Shown: piece after piece, positions 15,704 to 17,517 of the stretch
How positions within the stretch are numbered: position 1 is the first letter of the stretch
How the letters are laid out: each line of letters begins with the position of its first letter
Assembly: GCA_023396615.1 (NCBI GenBank)
Contig: JAEWVM010000091.1
Coordinates: forward strand, 1 to 17,517
Length of the DNA stretch: 17,517 nucleotides
Direction: 5' to 3'
From: Spirochaetota bacterium
GTDB lineage: Bacteria > Spirochaetota > UBA4802 > JAFGJZ01
Program-made: the position numbers and the translations under genes
The notes under the pieces: model-generated
Told to the model about the DNA's origin: nothing
Seen by the model: the letters and a program-made list of their open reading frames with translations, nothing else
Databases searched by the model: none

Positions 15704-15709
15704 CGGGCG
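15704..15709 (+). other. Probable EBS1 of the intron
   Basis: CGGGCG, in a stretch ending in GTAAGTGG as in many bacterial domain I EBS1 loops, is perfectly complementary to the last six bases of the 5' exon (CGCCCG, 15505-15510). Confidence 0.6.
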
Positions 15710-15983
15710 TAAGTGGAAAGCACAAGTCTGTAGAATCGAAAGCGTGAGAAACTACGGGAGCCGCCGGAGTCTAAGAGGATAGCATGTATTCAAATGAATT
15801 AACGGCGCAACATGGGAGGTCTCATTTTCTCCGCGAAAAGCGGTAGGTAAAACCGAGAGGAATCACAGGTATGCCGAAGGGAAATGAGAAGTCGGAGCCG
15901 GTCATAGTACCGAAGAAACGGAGTAATGTCCGCGGAGGGAAGGACTGGCAGATAATGAATTTCTGGAGGAGGGAAAGACAATC

Positions 15984-17294
15984 ATGCACAGACATGAAGA
16001 AAGTGTCTTAACGAAACTTCAAAGGATAGGAGAAATGTCACGAGCTGATGAAAGCATAAGATTCAGGACGCTGGCGCATCTTCTAACGGTTGAACATCTT
16101 GAGAACAGCTTTAGGAAACTGAATCAAAGAGGCGCACCCGGAGTAGACGGGGTCACAATGAAGCAGTTTAAAGAAAATCTTTACGGGAATATTTTTCAAC
16201 TCAATCAGGAATTGAGAGAAGGAAGATATAGAGCGGTGAGCGTAAAGAGGGTTTATATTCCGAAAGCGAACGGGAAGAAGAGACCGCTTGGAATTCCAAC
16301 AGTAAAAGACAGAATAGTGCAAAGGGCAGTATGTGAGATACTCACCGAAATCTACGAACCTTATTTCGTGGATAATTCATACGGATTCAGACCAGGGCGG
16401 TCATGTCATGACGCGCTAAGAAAGCTGAAAACTGAAATGAATAAGAAGAGTACAAACTATGTGGTGGAAGCGGACATAATGAGCTACTTCGACAAAGTAA
16501 ACCATGAATGGCTTAAGAAATTTCTGGAGCACAGGATATCTGATAAAGGGATATTGAGGCTTATAGGGAAATGGCTGAAATGCGGATTCATGGAAAACGG
16601 AGTTGTGGTAAGGAGTGAAGAAGGAACGCCGCAAGGCGGACCGATAAGTCCGATGCTTGCGAACATATATCTGCACTATGTACTTGATTTGTGGTTTGAA
16701 AGGAAATTCAAGAAAAGATGCGCAGGCAAAGCGGAGCTTATCCGGTATGCTGATGACTTTGTGGTATGCTTTGAAAAGAAAGCTGAAGCCGAAAGATTCA
16801 TGAAAGAACTAGAAGAACGCTTTGCGGCGTTTAACTTGAAACTCGCCGTAGACAAAACGAAGCTGATAGAACTTGAACGATGGAACGGTGGCAATAGCGG
16901 CACACGAGGAAAAGGAAACGGAAAAGATAAAACGTTAGTGTTTCTGGGCTTCACTCATTATATGAAGAAGTGGAAACACATAACTTTTCTGGTCAGAAAG
17001 ATAAGCGTCAAGAGCCGTAACAAATTTTTAAAAGGAGTGAAAGACTGGCTGAGAGAAAACCGAGAGCGTAAGATGTGGCATCAGATGATGATGTTGAGTA
17101 AGAAGCTGAAAGGATTCTATAACTACTTTGGAATAATAGATTCCGAGAAAACAATGTGGAAAATTCGATATCATGTCAAATGGATATGGTATAAGAGTTT
17201 GAAACGAAGAAGCCAGAGAAGTAACCTGATATGGAGAGAATTTGTTGTAAAGCCGTGGGTAGCTGCATTACCTGATTATGTGAATGTAAAATGA
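15984..17294 (+). CDS. ltrA: Group II intron reverse transcriptase/maturase
   Basis: This 436-residue protein copies intron RNA into DNA and helps it splice and home. Reverse transcriptase motifs run in order: GAPGVDGVT (50-58), RRVYIPK-like KRVYIPKANGKKRPLGIPT (88-106), SYGFRPGRSCHDAL (132-145), the catalytic aspartate in VEADIMSYFD (D164), EGTPQGGPISP (213-223) and the YADD box (255-258). The thumb/maturase domain X follows (about 320-436), with LVFLGFTHY and FYNYFG. No HNH endonuclease is present, as in intron ORF classes C, D, E and F; the class was not resolved. The protein is not a diversity-generating or retron enzyme because intron RNA domains surround it. GGAGG about 15 nt upstream fits ATG 15984. 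No frameshift or stop interrupts it. Confidence 0.95.
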   Translation: MHRHEESVLTKLQRIGEMSRADESIRFRTLAHLLTVEHLENSFRKLNQRGAPGVDGVTMKQFKENLYGNIFQLNQELREGRYRAVSVKRVYIPKANGKKRPLGIPTVKDRIVQRAVCEILTEIYEPYFVDNSYGFRPGRSCHDALRKLKTEMNKKSTNYVVEADIMSYFDKVNHEWLKKFLEHRISDKGILRLIGKWLKCGFMENGVVVRSEEGTPQGGPISPMLANIYLHYVLDLWFERKFKKRCAGKAELIRYADDFVVCFEKKAEAERFMKELEERFAAFNLKLAVDKTKLIELERWNGGNSGTRGKGNGKDKTLVFLGFTHYMKKWKHITFLVRKISVKSRNKFLKGVKDWLRENRERKMWHQMMMLSKKLKGFYNYFGIIDSEKTMWKIRYHVKWIWYKSLKRRSQRSNLIWREFVVKPWVAALPDYVNVK

Positions 17295-17317
17295 CATTTA
17301 ACCGGAAGCATTATCGG

Positions 17318-17350
17318 GAGCCGTATGCCTTAATAGGGCACGTACGGTTC
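17318..17350 (+). other. Group II intron domain V
   Basis: The 33-nt hairpin begins GAGCCGTATG and ends CACGTACGGTTC, the near-invariant catalytic domain V arms, located 23 nt after the maturase stop codon. It is one base shorter in the distal part than the most common 34-nt form. Confidence 0.92.
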
Positions 17351-17390
17351 TGAGAGGGGGGCAGTCAGTAATGACTGTCTCTACCTCAAC
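17351..17390 (+). other. Group II intron domain VI and 3' splice site
   Basis: A stem formed by GGCAGTCA and TGACTGTC with loop GTAA, continued by a G-rich and a CTCTACCTC arm. The unpaired A at 17383 is 7 nt from the 3' end AAC, the usual distance for the branch point. Confidence 0.8.
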
Positions 17391-17450
17391 AGTTGAGTCC
17401 GCTTTCAGCGGACGATTAAAGGTTTTTTTCTTTCATTCATTTTTTACTGA
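17391..17450 (+). repeat. Composite element copy 2, downstream half (3' exon)
   Basis: AGTTGAGTC at the intron end matches AGTTGTGTC at 13300-13308. A hairpin GTCCGC/GCGGAC follows (17397-17413), then a T-rich tail; 17425-17450 and 13335-13360 differ at only 3 of 26 positions. The hairpin has a different stem sequence from copy 1 but the same place and T-rich follow-up, so it probably acts as a terminator-like structure. Confidence 0.85.
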
Positions 17451-17517
17451 GTCACGTGGTTTTTTTGAAGTTGACATGGGTAATTATCTTATGCATAAAG
17501 ATTTTTATATATTTCGG
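17451..17517 (+). promoter_or_regulatory. AT-rich end of window with possible promoter
   Basis: TTGACA (17471-17476) and CATAAA (17494-17499), 17 bp apart, could be a promoter for a gene beyond the window. The string TTGACATG also stands at 13382-13389 at a comparable distance from copy 1 of the composite element. Confidence 0.35.

Larger units (their letters stand above)
15511..17390 (+). mobile_element. Full-length group II intron with reverse transcriptase
   Basis: The element begins with GTGCG, the group II 5' consensus, and ends in AAC 7 nt after a probable branch-point A (17383) in domain VI. The first 470 nt before the protein are GC-rich and structured, as expected of domains I-III. 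The coding frame sits in domain IV; domains V and VI follow. Both ends are confirmed by the intronless copy of the same repeat (junction 13299/13300): exon sequence on both sides continues there without the insert, with AGTTG directly at the 3' junction. The insertion is immediately behind a stem, as class C introns favour, but the EBS1-IBS1 pairing of 6 bp is longer than usual for that class. The intron appears complete and perhaps active. Confidence 0.93.

Noticed and set aside
15984..17294. Reverse transcriptase near a SUMF1-fold variable protein, suggesting a complete diversity-generating retroelement
   Set aside because: The enzyme has group II motifs and domain X, and it is surrounded by GTGCG, domain V and domain VI. 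No template repeat resembling 14386-14510 was seen in the window.
12949..17450. Chromosomal integron with attC sites
   Set aside because: No integrase is present and no convincing paired RYYYAAC/GTTRRRY boxes were found around the hairpins, although spirochaete integrons and intron insertion at attC sites are known.

Overview
The window looks like a moderately AT-rich bacterial chromosome segment, most probably from a spirochaete related to Treponema. The best clues are a secreted lipoprotein with a formylglycine-generating-enzyme-like (SUMF1) domain of a style common in Treponema, loose spirochaete-type lipoboxes, and intergenic regions packed with short hairpins. No rRNA or tRNA was seen, so this assignment is an inference.

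Layout. 1-1942 (minus, cut by the window edge): a large membrane protein with a degenerate spermidine-synthase-like C-terminal domain. 2193-4637 (minus): a membrane hybrid histidine kinase (dCache, PAS, HisKA, HATPase, receiver), which shares a divergent promoter region with 4796-8215 (plus), the replicative DNA polymerase III alpha subunit DnaE. 8212-9258 (minus): an unrecognised protein whose stop codon overlaps the dnaE stop. 9324-12943 (plus): a tight five-gene run encoding a zinc-ribbon SAM methyltransferase, pantothenate synthetase PanC, a small lipoprotein, an atypical short-chain dehydrogenase/epimerase and a small membrane protein. Overlaps or gaps of 16 nt or less suggest one operon.

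From 12944 to the end the window is accessory in character. Two blocks of tightly packed short hairpins (A, 12949-13323; B, 15285-15433) flank a SUMF1-fold lipoprotein gene (13485-14513, plus) and a GyrI-like effector-binding protein gene (14742-15215, minus). Each block ends in the same composite element of about 110 bp: a covarying stem, an AGTTG motif, a terminator-like hairpin, a T-rich tail and, further on, TTGACATG.

The second composite element is split by a full-length group II intron (15511-17390) with an intact reverse transcriptase/maturase and recognisable domains V and VI. The unsplit copy at 13249-13360 acts as an in-window empty site and fixes both intron ends. The intron's probable EBS1 (CGGGCG) is complementary to the last six exon bases (CGCCCG), which also form one arm of the exon stem. 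The lipoprotein's C-terminus resembles the variable region of Treponema diversity-generating retroelement (DGR) target proteins, but no DGR reverse transcriptase or template repeat is in the window; the only reverse transcriptase here belongs to the group II intron.
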